From: Hericium rajendrae | Taxonomy: Eukaryota; Basidiomycota; Agaricomycetes; Russulales; Hericiaceae | Reading direction: 5' to 3' | DNA length: 64,000 nucleotides | Assembly: GCA_033439255.1 (NCBI GenBank) | Contig: CM065885.1 | Location: 1,550,001-1,614,000, forward strand | Shown here: positions 23,166 through 32,954 of the stretch, piece after piece | Numbering within the stretch: position 1 is the stretch's first letter | Layout: every line of letters begins with the position of its first letter | Translations under genes and position numbers: made by a program | Notes under the pieces: generated by a model | Database searches by the model: none | The model's input: the letters and a program-made list of their open reading frames with translations, nothing else | Told to the model about the DNA's origin: nothing

Positions 23166-23771
23166 TGTTGAAGTCTTTTGACTCAGCATCCTAGTGCAAA
23201 ATCACAGCACAGTCAAGGTTCGATCCTAGGTCCTTCTGCAAGCATGCGGACACCTGGAGTCGAGCCTAGGACTTGTGACTAGCTTGTAGTCTCTGAGATT
23301 CGATCTTAGAGACACTTGCTGAGTGCGCACTACTCGGGAGTTGAACCTATGATCTTATGCTTTAATGCACTAGTCAGGATTCGAACCCGGGACCCTTACA
23401 GGTCAGTCTAGCACACTTTACCACTTAGCCAACTGGTTGTTACTACAGTTCTATTTCTCTCGTTCACATTGCCTTGTCTATTGCTCTGCTTACTTCACTT
23501 TCGCTCTTTCGGGCCTTGCCCTTGTTGGTTGTGTCTACTGTACAGTTTTGAAGCCACTGCCCGGCAACTTCCGTAGAGCGTCGTACACCTGCGGTCCCAT
23601 CGACTGTGAGCTCCTTAGTTGCTCACATTGGACTGCAGGTGTGTTATAGTGTTTCTTTCTCATGTATCTAGTTGCTCACATTGGACTGCAGTCTCTAATC
23701 GATCCCTGTGTCTCCCTTTCGCTTCCTGCGCTCCTGAGTCGCTCCCTATCGCTCAGATTCGCACTTTGACA
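23166..23771 (+). repeat. 3' LTR of Copia copy 1
   Basis: Same ends as the 5' LTR but 606 bp. A 53-bp segment near 23638-23690 is extra, flanked by the repeated phrase GTTGCTCACATTGGACTGCA. The polypurine tract CCGGGGGAG lies at 23157-23165. Confidence 0.9.
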
Positions 23772-25457
23772 CATAAGACATACCAGAGAAAAGCAAAAGC
23801 AAAAATATAAAGTCTGCAAAAAAACATTAGGGTTGGTGGACAAGAAAACAACATAGCAACCTACCGAATATAAGAAGGTTAGAGCAGGAGAGGAGCGAAT
23901 GACGAAAGACGGGAGATGGTAGTGGTAGGGAAGAGAGAGAGACAGCGCGTCGCGCAGGCCTTATATAGACGTGGCGAGCGGAGCGCCAAATGTGGCTGCC
24001 GAGACCGGGCCGGGCTGTGCCGAGCACTCGCGTCAGAGGCTAAGTGCCAGATTTTGCTAAGTTCACTTCGTTACCCAGTAGCTTATAGTAGCTTACTTAG
24101 ATACTCACCTCATTTGATTCGATGTAATGAATGAATTATGGCTGCCGTCTTTTTTTCAGAATTTAAAGCATTTGATTTGATTTACTAGGCTCGAAACGTT
24201 CGAACTCGCGCGCGTTCGGTAGCTGAAGCACCGAAGGCGCGTCGAAGTTCGACTCTCATACCATCCTTACCACCACTCTCCTCCCTCTCCTCGTTCCCCC
24301 GTCGTTTCTCTTCGCCTCAACTCATTGGATCACACGCGGGAGGGTCTTGAGGGGGCATAGAAGGATACCAGGTAAGTAAAACTAGTATTTATTCTTCTTG
24401 TTCGTACTAACAAAGGGAGTATCGCTCGTCAAGAACGAGCGATACTCTCGTTTTTGGACATCCACGACGCCTCATTCACCCCATCTCCGACCTCCCCTCT
24501 CGCATCGCCTTCCCTCCGCCACGTCGCCAGTGCCCCGCCGCCTCTCGAACACGTCACCGGCAGCCTCGACCCCCTCTGCGTCATCACAGCTGCGCACGAA
24601 ACCGGCCACATGCCAGCAAGCTCGACAACTCGCACGTCGACCCCCACGCCCTCGCTCACGCCCACAAGCCATCAGTCGCCCCATCCGCCGACGACCGCGT
24701 CCGCGTCGTCGTGCCTCGTTGCCGTGGCAACGGGGCACGACACGTCGTTCGCCCGACCTCCCGCACACTCGCATCCCCTCAACAACCACCGCACATCCTC
24801 AACAGGTTCGTGCGGGTCCATACCTCATTAGTTCCGCATACCACCACCTCGCCGTCGACAACATGCTCGTGGCCGCGATCCGTGGCTGTGTGCACATGGC
24901 CACGCACGGTCGCAAGCCTGCGCTGCGCGCGCACGCCGCGGACGGCTCTCTGGCCGGTGCATGCACTCCTGCGCATGCGCAACAAAGCCCGGCTCCAGGA
25001 GGACCAATTCTCCACCTGCGCGCGGCCACGTCCATCCAGCCAGCACGCAGCTAGAGCGCGGCGCGCTGCAGCGTTGTGATGACGTCATGCGTCGGACTCC
25101 CGCACGCAAGCGCGCGACTGGACGGGTCCATACGAGCGCACGCACAGCCAGCACGACCCGCGCACCCAGACATGGCCGGTGTGCCGACGCTCCGCCCCGC
25201 ACACGCCCCCCGCATGACCACCTCGCCCCACGTGCGCGAGCAAGGCCACGTATGACCGTGCCAACTCGCGCGCGGCCAAATCGTCCCGCCGCGCCCCGCA
25301 CATGACCCATGCACCGACGCCATGCCCGCAACGGCCGCCTCATTCCATGCACGGCCGTGTTAGCTCGCGCGCCGCCACGTATGATGTGCACACCCCGCCT
25401 CGCCCTATGGCTCGTGCGTACATGACTGTCTCGCTCCATGCACGTGCGCATGGCCAT
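23772..25457 (+). repeat. Intron-hairpin repeat unit 1, between the two Copias
   Basis: In order: a purine-rich AT stretch, a TATA-like TTATATAG at 23961-23968, a GC-rich leader, a stem-loop with TTCGGT/ACCGAA at 24215-24235, a short intron and hairpin (24372-24447), then about 1 kb of very GC-rich degenerate repeats with recurring CGCGCATGG-like words. The same order and patches of sequence recur at 48970-51030. Both ends are truncated by Copia LTRs. Overlapping ORFs on both strands in the GC-rich part look like composition artefacts. Confidence 0.6.
24372..24447 (+). ncRNA. Short intron followed by a 12-bp hairpin, unit 1
   Basis: GGTAAGTAA opens a 44-nt intron (24372-24415) with branch sequence TACTAAC. 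Right after it comes GAGTATCGCTCG (24417-24428), a 7-nt loop and CGAGCGATACTC (24436-24447), perfectly paired. Same architecture at 49874-49947 and 47562-47634. That it is a transcribed, structured RNA is an inference. Confidence 0.5.
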
Positions 25458-26075
25458 TGTCAAAGTGCGAATCTGAGCGATAGGGAGCGACTCAGGAGCG
25501 CAGGAAGCGAAAGGGAGACACAGGGATCGATTAGAGACTGCAGTCCAATGTGAGCAACTAAATACATGAGAAAGAAACACTATAACACACCTGCAGTCCA
25601 ATGTGAGCAACTAAGGAGCTCACAGTCGATGGGACCGCAGGTGTACGACGCTCTACGGAAGTTGCCGGGCAGTGGCTTCAAAACTGTACAGTAGACACAA
25701 CCAACAAGGGCAAGGCCCGAAAGAGCGAAAGTGAAGTAAGCCATAGAGTAAGCAGTGCAATAGACAAGGCAATGCGAGCGAGAAAAATAGACCTGTAACA
25801 ATAACCAGTTGGCTAAGTGGTAAAGTGTGCTAGACCGACCTGTAAGGGTCCCGGGTTCGAATCCTGACTAGTGCATGAAAGCATAAGGTCATAGGTTCAA
25901 CTCCCGAGTAGTGCGCACTAAGCAAGTGTCTCTAAGATCGAATCTCAGAGACTACAAGCTAGTCACAAGTCCTAGGCTCGACTCCAGGTGTCCGCATGCT
26001 TGCAGAAGGACCTAGGATCGAGTCTTGACTGTGCTGTGATTTTGCACTAGGATGCTGAGTCAAAAGACTTCAACA
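25458..26075 (-). repeat. 3' LTR of Copia copy 2
   Basis: 618 bp. It carries the same extra 53-bp block as the 3' LTR of copy 1 and a further small insertion near 25741-25752. The polypurine tract follows at 26076-26084 (CTCCCCCGG on the plus strand). Confidence 0.9.
25803..26025 (+). other. tRNA-like head plus five box-B-like motifs at 40-bp spacing in the Copia LTR
   Basis: Antisense to the Copia. TGGCTAAGTGG (near 25810) matches a pol III box A and GGTTCGAATCC (25854) a perfect box B. Further box-B-like motifs follow at 25894 (GGTTCAACTCC), 25935 (AGATCGAATCT), 25975 (GGCTCGACTCC) and 26015 (GGATCGAGTCT): spacings 40, 41, 40 and 40. All four LTRs of the pair carry the array. I do not assign an amino-acid identity; a folded tRNA is not convincing. 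Confidence 0.65.
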
Positions 26076-26203
26076 CTCCCCCGGATGAGGCATGTCTGAG
26101 CAAAAGAAACAAAAGAGAGTAAGTGTAGCAAAGCAAGCAGAGACCATAAGAGAAAGAGAGAAAAAACATAACACCACTCAGCTCCCCCGAATCTCTCGAC
26201 TCT

Positions 26204-28834
26204 CTAACCTTCAACCAATCCAAACATCTCCCGGCACTTAACAACGCGATCCCTCGCCAGGGCCTTCGTCAGTGCATCCGCAGGCATGTCCGCAGTCCCA
26301 AGAAACACAGGATGCAACACTCCAGAGTCGACCTGGTCCCTCAACCAGTAGAACCGAAGCTGCATGTGCTTCATCCGACCATGGTGCTCCGGGTGCTTCG
26401 AAGAGGCAATGGCAGACTGATTGTCCATGTGCAGAGTCGAAGGACTGGACAGGACATCATAGCCAAACTCCGAAAGCAGGTTGCGCATCCAGCAGACCTC
26501 CTGACCAGCATCGAAGGCAGCAATGTACTCAGCCTCGGTAGTAGAGGTGGCAACAATTGTCTGAAGCCTCGAACGCCAGCTGACAGCACCAGTACCGATG
26601 CGGAGGACATAACCAGATGTGGAACGACCATTGTCTGGGTTGCCTGCATGATCAGCATCAGAATAGGCAGAGAAGAGCTCAGGCAAAGTCCCAGAGGGAC
26701 TCGGACCATAAGCAAGCTTCAAGTCGACTGTGCCCTTGAGATACTTGAGCAAGTGCTGAACGGCCTTCCAATGTGCCATGCCAGGATTGGAGGTGAAGCG
26801 GCAGAGGACCCCGACAGCATAAGCAATGTCTGGGCGAGTGCCACCTGCGAGATAGAGGAGAGAACCGACTGCACTGATGTAGGGGATGCTCTCCATCTCC
26901 TGGCGCTCCTGCGGGGTCTGCGGACTCATGGCCTTCGAAAGCTGCAGTCCAGGCTCCATCGGTGTCGAGAGAGGCTTGCAATCGTTGTGATTGTAGCGTT
27001 CGAGCATGTCCAGGATGTACTGGCGCTGAGAGAGGAAGAGACGACGAGTAGAGTGATCTCGGGTCACTGCAACACCGAGAAGAAATGAAGTCGCACCCAA
27101 ATCCCGAAGCTTGAAGTGAGAGGCTAACTCCTCCAAGAGCTCGTCAAGAAGCTTCTCCGAGTTGGATGCCATCGTCCCATCATCCACAAAGACAGGTACT
27201 ATGACTCGCACATCACCCTTCTGGAACACATAGATGCTGTTGTCCGAGTGAATGCAGGTGAAGCCCATCTTGTGCACGAGAATCTTCGTCAACTTCTTCT
27301 TCCACAACAGCGCGGCCTGCTTTAACCCATAGATAGACTTCATCAGCGCAGACACATCACCTAGATCGCCCTCTACAAACCCCTCTGGCTGCTTCATATA
27401 GACCTCCGCATCGAGATCACCATTGATGAAGGCATGGGAGATGTCGAAAGAGCGAAGGGAGAGGTCCTCGATGGCTGCAAGGGCAAGGACAGTCCGAATA
27501 GAGGCAAACTTGCATGTGGGAGCGAAGGTCTCGTTGAAATCCATGCCTGGCCGCTGGCTAAACCCCTTGGCCACCAATCGAGCCTTGTATCGCTCGATAG
27601 AGCCGTCCGGGTTCCGCTTGATCTTGAAGACCCACCGAGACCCAATCGCAGTGCGACCAGGTGGAAGCGGACCTACAGACCAAGTGCCGTTGCGCTTGTG
27701 GGCCTCCATCTCCTCCTGACATGCGAGAAGCCAGTCCTGTGCATCGGGGCGCTGCATTGCCTCGCGAAAGGACATGGGCTCGGAATCAGCAGAAGAGAGC
27801 ATCGCACCTTCGGAGAGAAGATCAAGCTCATCCGGGCTGTCTCTCTCCTGTTCCTCGAGCTCTGAAGCATCAGCTGAAGTCTGCTCGACGTCCTCAACGT
27901 CCGAGCCAGATCCAGATGACGACACTGCAGGTGTAGGCTCCCGAGCTTCATGAATGGAGGGCGGAGGAGCTTGGACCTTTGTAGAAGACTTGGCCGCGGA
28001 CTTGATCTTGGACCCAGAGGGCTTCGGATCTGTCTTGGGAGTCTTCCACCACTCGCCAGGTTGCTTGCGCTCTCGAGTTCCTCGACGCTCTGGCAAGGCA
28101 GGCGCGGTCCCTCGAGTCACAGAGCGACCCCGACGAGCAGGCTGAACAGCAGGGGCTGCAGCAGGCAGCAGAGCAGCAGGGGCTGCGGGCAGAGGAGAGA
28201 GTGCCGGTTCAACGTTGTGCTCCTGTTCTTCAGCAGCAGGCTGTCTTCTGACTGACGGCTGAGAAGAGGGAGCGTCAGCATCCCCCTCCAGAACCGGTAC
28301 AATCATCGGAGCAGAATCCTGAGCATCAGGCGAGGAAGCAAGCAAACGTGAAGGAGAAGAGGGTGCAGACGTCGATGGGGAGTTCCTAGAACGACTAGGG
28401 AAGTCACGCTCATCGAAAGTGGCACACTCACTGATTACAGACTTGCGAGTCTGCGGATTATAAAACTTCCAACCCTTGTACCCCTCCGGATACCCGATAA
28501 AGATGCACTTCTCCATATGGGGATCCAGGGATCTCCTTTTGTCCTTCTGCACATGCACATAGGCCGCACATCCCCACACTCGCAGACGCGAGACATCAGG
28601 CTTCGCACCATGCCAGAGCTGATAGGGAGTGGCATTCTCAACGGCAGAGGTACCCACACGATTCCAAACGTGCACATAAGCCGCCAGACACTCACCCCAG
28701 AATGTCTTCGGCAGCCCAGACTCCGCCAGCATCGTGGTAACCCCCTCATCCATCGTACGGTTTGCACGCTCAGCTACTCCATTTTGCTGAGGCCTGTTCT
28801 GCACGGTATGTTGATGAGTGATGCCTGCAGCAGT
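26204..28834 (-). CDS. gag-pol (3' part): Copia C-terminal integrase, reverse transcriptase and RNase H, copy 2
   Basis: Minus-strand equivalent of 20403-23033, without stops. The same domains follow in order: integrase end (QNRPQQNGVAERANRT), RVT_2 with RWVFKIKRNPDGS and VPVFVDDGT, RNase H with YSDADHAGNPDNGRSTSGY and TSTTEAEYIAA, ending FGLVEG. It keeps residues that look ancestral where copy 1 changed (SQRPG, NETFAPTCKF, INGDLDAE), so copy 2 is probably closer to the active sequence in this half. It lacks a start because of the fold-back element at its 5' side. Confidence 0.93.
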   Translation of the reverse strand, partial: TAAGITHQHTVQNRPQQNGVAERANRTMDEGVTTMLAESGLPKTFWGECLAAYVHVWNRVGTSAVENATPYQLWHGAKPDVSRLRVWGCAAYVHVQKDKRRSLDPHMEKCIFIGYPEGYKGWKFYNPQTRKSVISECATFDERDFPSRSRNSPSTSAPSSPSRLLASSPDAQDSAPMIVPVLEGDADAPSSQPSVRRQPAAEEQEHNVEPALSPLPAAPAALLPAAAPAVQPARRGRSVTRGTAPALPERRGTRERKQPGEWWKTPKTDPKPSGSKIKSAAKSSTKVQAPPPSIHEAREPTPAVSSSGSGSDVEDVEQTSADASELEEQERDSPDELDLLSEGAMLSSADSEPMSFREAMQRPDAQDWLLACQEEMEAHKRNGTWSVGPLPPGRTAIGSRWVFKIKRNPDGSIERYKARLVAKGFSQRPGMDFNETFAPTCKFASIRTVLALAAIEDLSLRSFDISHAFINGDLDAEVYMKQPEGFVEGDLGDVSALMKSIYGLKQAALLWKKKLTKILVHKMGFTCIHSDNSIYVFQKGDVRVIVPVFVDDGTMASNSEKLLDELLEELASHFKLRDLGATSFLLGVAVTRDHSTRRLFLSQRQYILDMLERYNHNDCKPLSTPMEPGLQLSKAMSPQTPQERQEMESIPYISAVGSLLYLAGGTRPDIAYAVGVLCRFTSNPGMAHWKAVQHLLKYLKGTVDLKLAYGPSPSGTLPELFSAYSDADHAGNPDNGRSTSGYVLRIGTGAVSWRSRLQTIVATSTTEAEYIAAFDAGQEVCWMRNLLSEFGYDVLSSPSTLHMDNQSAIASSKHPEHHGRMKHMQLRFYWLRDQVDSGVLHPVFLGTADMPADALTKALARDRVVKCREMFGLVEG

Positions 28835-28835
28835 G

Positions 28836-29425
28836 CATCAGGAAGGTTGACAACTTTCTGATTGACCTGACAATTTCTAACCCTACTGACAGCTCCTGAT
28901 TGACCTGATTGACCTGAAAGCAATCTTAAGAAGCAAATATCTGATCAGACTTTTACATTCAAGGAAAGACATTTATTGTCAGATATAAAAGTTTTTAATC
29001 TCTAACTAATAGATATATCAAAATCTTTGATATCTAAAATTTTTCAAAATCTGAGAGTGTCTGATCCAAAACTTTATCAAATCTGGAGGTCAAATATCAG
29101 TCAGATGGATCAGACAGTGTCAGACACCATCAGATGCTCTCAGACAGTTGCAGATAATTTCAGATATTTGACCTCCAGATTTGAAAAAATTCTCAGATCA
29201 GACACTCTCAGATTTAGAAAATTCTAGATATCAGAGATTTTGTTATATCTATTAGTTAGAGATTAAAAACTTATTCATCTGACAATAAATGTCTTTACTT
29301 AAATGTAAAAGTTTGATCAGATATTTGCCTGTTAAGATTGCTTTCAGGTGGATCAGGTCAATCAGGAGCTGTCAGTAGGGTTAGAAATTGTCAGGTCAAT
29401 CAGAAAGTTGTCAACCTTCCTGATG
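28836..29425. mobile_element. CATCAG fold-back element, copy C (590 bp)
   Basis: Inverse of copy B at the identical codon of the second Copia, TSD TG/TG on the plus strand (CA on the coding strand). It was inherited with the Copia, not inserted independently. Confidence 0.93.
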
Positions 29426-31199
29426 TGGTAAAAGCGATGAACTCGTTCGACATGTACTCACCCCCCTTATCATCTTGCAAGCCCTTGATCTGCGAGTCAA
29501 AGTGATTCTCAGCATAAGCTTTGAATGCCTTGAATGCAGCAAAGGCCCCATCCTTCGTGCGAAGCAGATAGATGGTGCGAAAGCGGGAGTAGTCGTCAAT
29601 GAAGCTGATCCAGTACTTGTAACCTCCGATGGACTGAACAACGAGAGGGCCATGAAGATCTGTGTGAATAAGCTGCAAAGGCGAGTCCGCACAAGATAGA
29701 GAGCTCGGAAAGGGATCTGCATGCATCTTGCCTGCGAGACAAGCGACACAGATCGGATCCGGTGTTGCAGATGACTGGAGATCGAGGCCAGTAACGAGGT
29801 CTTCACGAATGAGGTGTTGGACACCAGCAATGTGATGGTGACAGAGTCGACGATGCCAGAGGGACATATTGAGAGGTAGAGTCGATGCAAGGCGTGCAAA
29901 GGTGATCGAGTGGATAGTATGACCCTCGAGGAAGGCAGAGTTTGAGCCGTTGACCTTAGCAGTGAAGAACAGCTCACCAGCGCGCTCGAATTGCATACAG
30001 TCGCCTTTGATCACAACAGTGAAGCCCTTGGCTCGAGTGAGGAAGAGGACTGAGAAGAGATTATTGCGGAGATCAGGGACATGAAGGACTCGAGTAAAGA
30101 TGACTGGCTGCTGCTCCTTTCCTCCGACCACTGGCACAAACTGAACCGAGCCTACTCCTGCAGCATAGACGACCTTGTTGTCTGCGAGACGAACGGGAAC
30201 AACGTGCGGAGTGTAGTCGACAAACCAATGGCGATGGGAGGTCATATGAGACGTGGCCCCAGTGTCTGCATTCCAGGAATTGTCAGCAACGAAGGAGGGT
30301 GAGGCAGAGGCTGCGAGAGAGAGTGAGAGTGAAGGACTTGCACTTCCAGCAAACTCTTGAACGACGGAGGCAGAATGAGCGACCGCGGGAGCTGCAAAGG
30401 TAGATCCTGATGCCATTGCCTTCTGCTTCTCGTCCCAGGCCTTCCGATGACACTGTTCTTCGCTATGACCACCTCTCTTGCAGTATGTGCACGTCACACG
30501 CGGGCCTGAGGGCGTACCAGAGGGCTTGCCACCGGTCCGCGGAGGCTTGGAGAAAGTCCGAAGTGCAGAGGCACCATCCTTGCCTGAAACGTCGCCGGAT
30601 CGATGCATGCGATTGATCTCCTCGTTGCGGAATGCTGCCTGAAGCGACGAACGATCCATCTTCTCGAGTAGGAGCAAGGAAGAGGAGAAGGAGGCGTAGT
30701 CGGAGGGCAGAGAACGGATCATGGTCATGCAAACGAGCTCCTCGTCGAGCTTGGTGATGTCGAAGGTGTCCGGGCGCAGGTTCTGAACGCGGAGAATGGC
30801 CTCATCGATGCGGTTCATCAGAGATGCGAGAGACTCCTCCTCACCCTTGCGGATGGAGAAGAGATCGTCATAGGCATTGAATCGAGCACCGGGACGCTGC
30901 GAGAGGTGAACAGAACGAAGGGTGGTCCAGATAAGCTTAGCATCGGACTTGCAAGCCTGGATATGGATGCGCTGGTCCGGGGCAATAGCAAGAAACAGCG
31001 CACCAAGAGCCTTATCGTGCTTCTCCAACCAATCGGCAACCTTATCCGTCTCCTTCACATCCGGCTTGGGCTCAGTACCACTCACAATACCCCATAGACC
31101 CCTCAACCTCAAGACCGCGGTGATCTCCTCACTCCACTGAACATAGTTCGAGGACGAAAGCCTCGAAATTTGCATGAGGTGAGAAAATGGGTTCGACAT
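29426..31199 (-). CDS. gag-pol (5' part): Copia Gag, protease and N-terminal integrase, copy 2
   Basis: Minus-strand equivalent of 18037-19810, with the same start MSNPFSHLMQ and the same domains: UBN2 gag core, CCHC knuckle CTYCKRGGHSEEQC, NADTGATSHM protease, pre-integrase zinc motif, and integrase core up to the fold-back junction at FIAFT. The only amino-acid difference I noticed from copy 1 is VKETDKV for VKETEKV near residue 50. No stops. Expression would come from the LTR at 31505-32057. Confidence 0.93.
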
Positions 31200-31504
31200 A
31201 TCTGAGTCGGACCGGGGAAGACCAGCAAGGCACTATAGTGTAGCGGGCTTGATCGTCGAAGGTAGAAGTCGATAAAATGAAGGGTCGACGCTTTTTGGGA
31301 GCGGAGGGGATAGAGATATAAGAGATAGATGCAGAGTAACTCAACAATGTTAAGACCGGATGGCTTAGCGGATCGGCGCGAAAACTTGTGGGCAACGAAG
31401 GTACGCAGAGGCGACGTCGTTGGCGAAAGATCAGCGAGATCGGACAAGTGGATGGGCAGATATCGATGATGTGAAAACTTCGCTAGAGCGCAGGGCCCAT
31501 AACC

Positions 31505-32057
31505 TGTCAAAGTGCGAATCTGAGCGATAGGGAGCGACTCAGGAGCGCAGGAAGCGAAAGGGAGACACAGGGATCGATTAGAGACTGCAGTCCAATGTGA
31601 GCAACTAAGGAGCTCACAGTCGATGGGACCGCAGGTGTACGACGCTCTACGGAAGTTGCCGGGCAGTGGCTTCAAAACTGTACAGTAGACACAACCAACA
31701 AGGGCAAGGCCCGAAAGAGCGAAAGTGAAGTAAGCAGAGCAATAGACAAGGCAATGTGAACGAGAGAAATAGAGCTGTAACAACAACCAGTTGGCTAAGT
31801 GGTAAAGTGTGCTAGACTGACCTGTAAGGGTCCTGGGTTCGAATCCTGACTAGTGCATTAAAGCATAAGGTCATAGGTTCAACTCCCGAGTAGTGCGCAC
31901 TCAGCAAGTGTCTCTAAGATCAAATCTCAGAGACTACAAGCTAGTCACAAGTCCTAGGCTCGACTCCAGGTGTCCGCATGCTTGCAGAAGGACCTAGGAT
32001 CGAGTCTTGACTGTGCTGTGATTTTGCACTAGGATGCTGAGTCAAAAGACTTCAACA
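31505..32057 (-). repeat. 5' LTR of Copia copy 2
   Basis: 553 bp, lacking the 53-bp block, like the 5' LTR of copy 1. It is followed inward by the complement of GGTTATGGGCCCTG, the primer site. Confidence 0.92.
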
Positions 32058-32954
32058 TATCTTTTGTCTTATCTTATCTTTTGTCTTATCTTATATTGTA
32101 TCTTATCTTATCTAGTTTGAGTTGATTATAAGTTGCTATCTATTGTAGTGTATTGTGGTTTTGTAATAATTGTAGTCTTGTATAAATGTGTTGCAATGAC
32201 ATATTGTTCATAATATAATGCTTTCAAATTTTCGATGTTTTGAAGGCTTCAAATATAATAAGATGGATTTATATTATATTTATATTTTTTAATATATTGA
32301 TAGTACTTCTGAGTGACATATTTAGTAGAGATGACATAGGCTAGATAGAAGTCTGAATAACTAGATATAATATAATAGTGAGGATATATCACATAGTTAA
32401 TATAGCTCTTATAGCTATCTTATACTATGATAGCTATAGTAGCTATGATAGCTTATGCTCTATGCTATGATAGCTACCATAGCTACTGCCTTATCCTATA
32501 ATAGCTATGTAGCCCTATGTAGATTACCTTGCTACTATGAGATGGCTATGAAGAAAAGAGGACTGCTATGGCCCTATTAGAACTATGTAGACTACATAGT
32601 GCAATATACCTCTGGTGTTTTTCTCAGATGTAATTAGAGGACAATTTCTGATCAGAGATTTTATATTTTGAAGTTAATAACTATTGGCAGATATAGTAGT
32701 CATCCAACTCTAATCATTAGATGCAACAAAGTTTTCAATATCTAAAATTTATATGAATCTGATCAGTTCTGATCAGTCTGCAAGCATTCTGCATTGATAC
32801 TTTTTTGAATCTTGAGGTCAAATATTCTGCAGCTAGCTGAGAGTAGCTGATGCTGTCTGAGAGTGTCTGATGTGTCTGATGCAACTGCTGCAGATCATGC
32901 AGACACTGTCAGATGCCTCGCAGGTCAAACAGAAAGTTTTGAAGGTTCCTGATG
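32058..32954. repeat. AT-rich spacer with GCTATGATA repeats and a decayed fold-back end
   Basis: No gene. 32058-32110 is a run of TATCTTATCT words. 32400-32600 is full of self-complementary GCTATGATAGC-like repeats. 32625-32954 is dense in TCTGA/CAGATG words and ends GAAGGTTCCTGATG, a diverged right end of the CATCAG family. No left end for it was found, and the unknown gene resumes at 32955. Confidence 0.55.

Larger units (their letters stand above)
17179..23771 (+). mobile_element. Copia (Ty1-type) element, copy 1, nearly intact
   Basis: The layout is 553-bp 5' LTR, PBS, gag-pro-integrase frame, fold-back insertion, rest of integrase-RT-RNase H, polypurine tract, 606-bp 3' LTR. Both coding halves are free of stops. 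The flanks CCTGC and CATAA do not match, so the expected 5-bp TSD is missing. A partner copy lies inverted at 25458-32057 with very few amino-acid differences. Young element by lack of decay. Confidence 0.93.
25458..32057 (-). mobile_element. Copia element, copy 2, inverted relative to copy 1
   Basis: Mirror of 17179-23771: 5' LTR 31505-32057, PBS 31490-31504 (initiator tRNA-Met half), gag-pro-int, fold-back copy C, RT-RNase H, 3' LTR 25458-26075. Flanks (GCCAT on the left, TATCT on the right) give no TSD. The only coding differences seen from copy 1 are a handful of single residues. Confidence 0.93.

Noticed and set aside
24398-25610. Long overlapping ORFs on both strands between the two Copias (up to 260 codons)
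   Set aside because: The region is very GC-rich and repetitive, so stops are rare in all frames. The products are Arg/Ala/His-rich, with no domain and no preferred frame.
25803-25875. A functional tRNA gene in the Copia LTR
   Set aside because: Boxes A and B are good, but I cannot fold acceptor and anticodon stems convincingly, and the motif is repeated as a decayed array.
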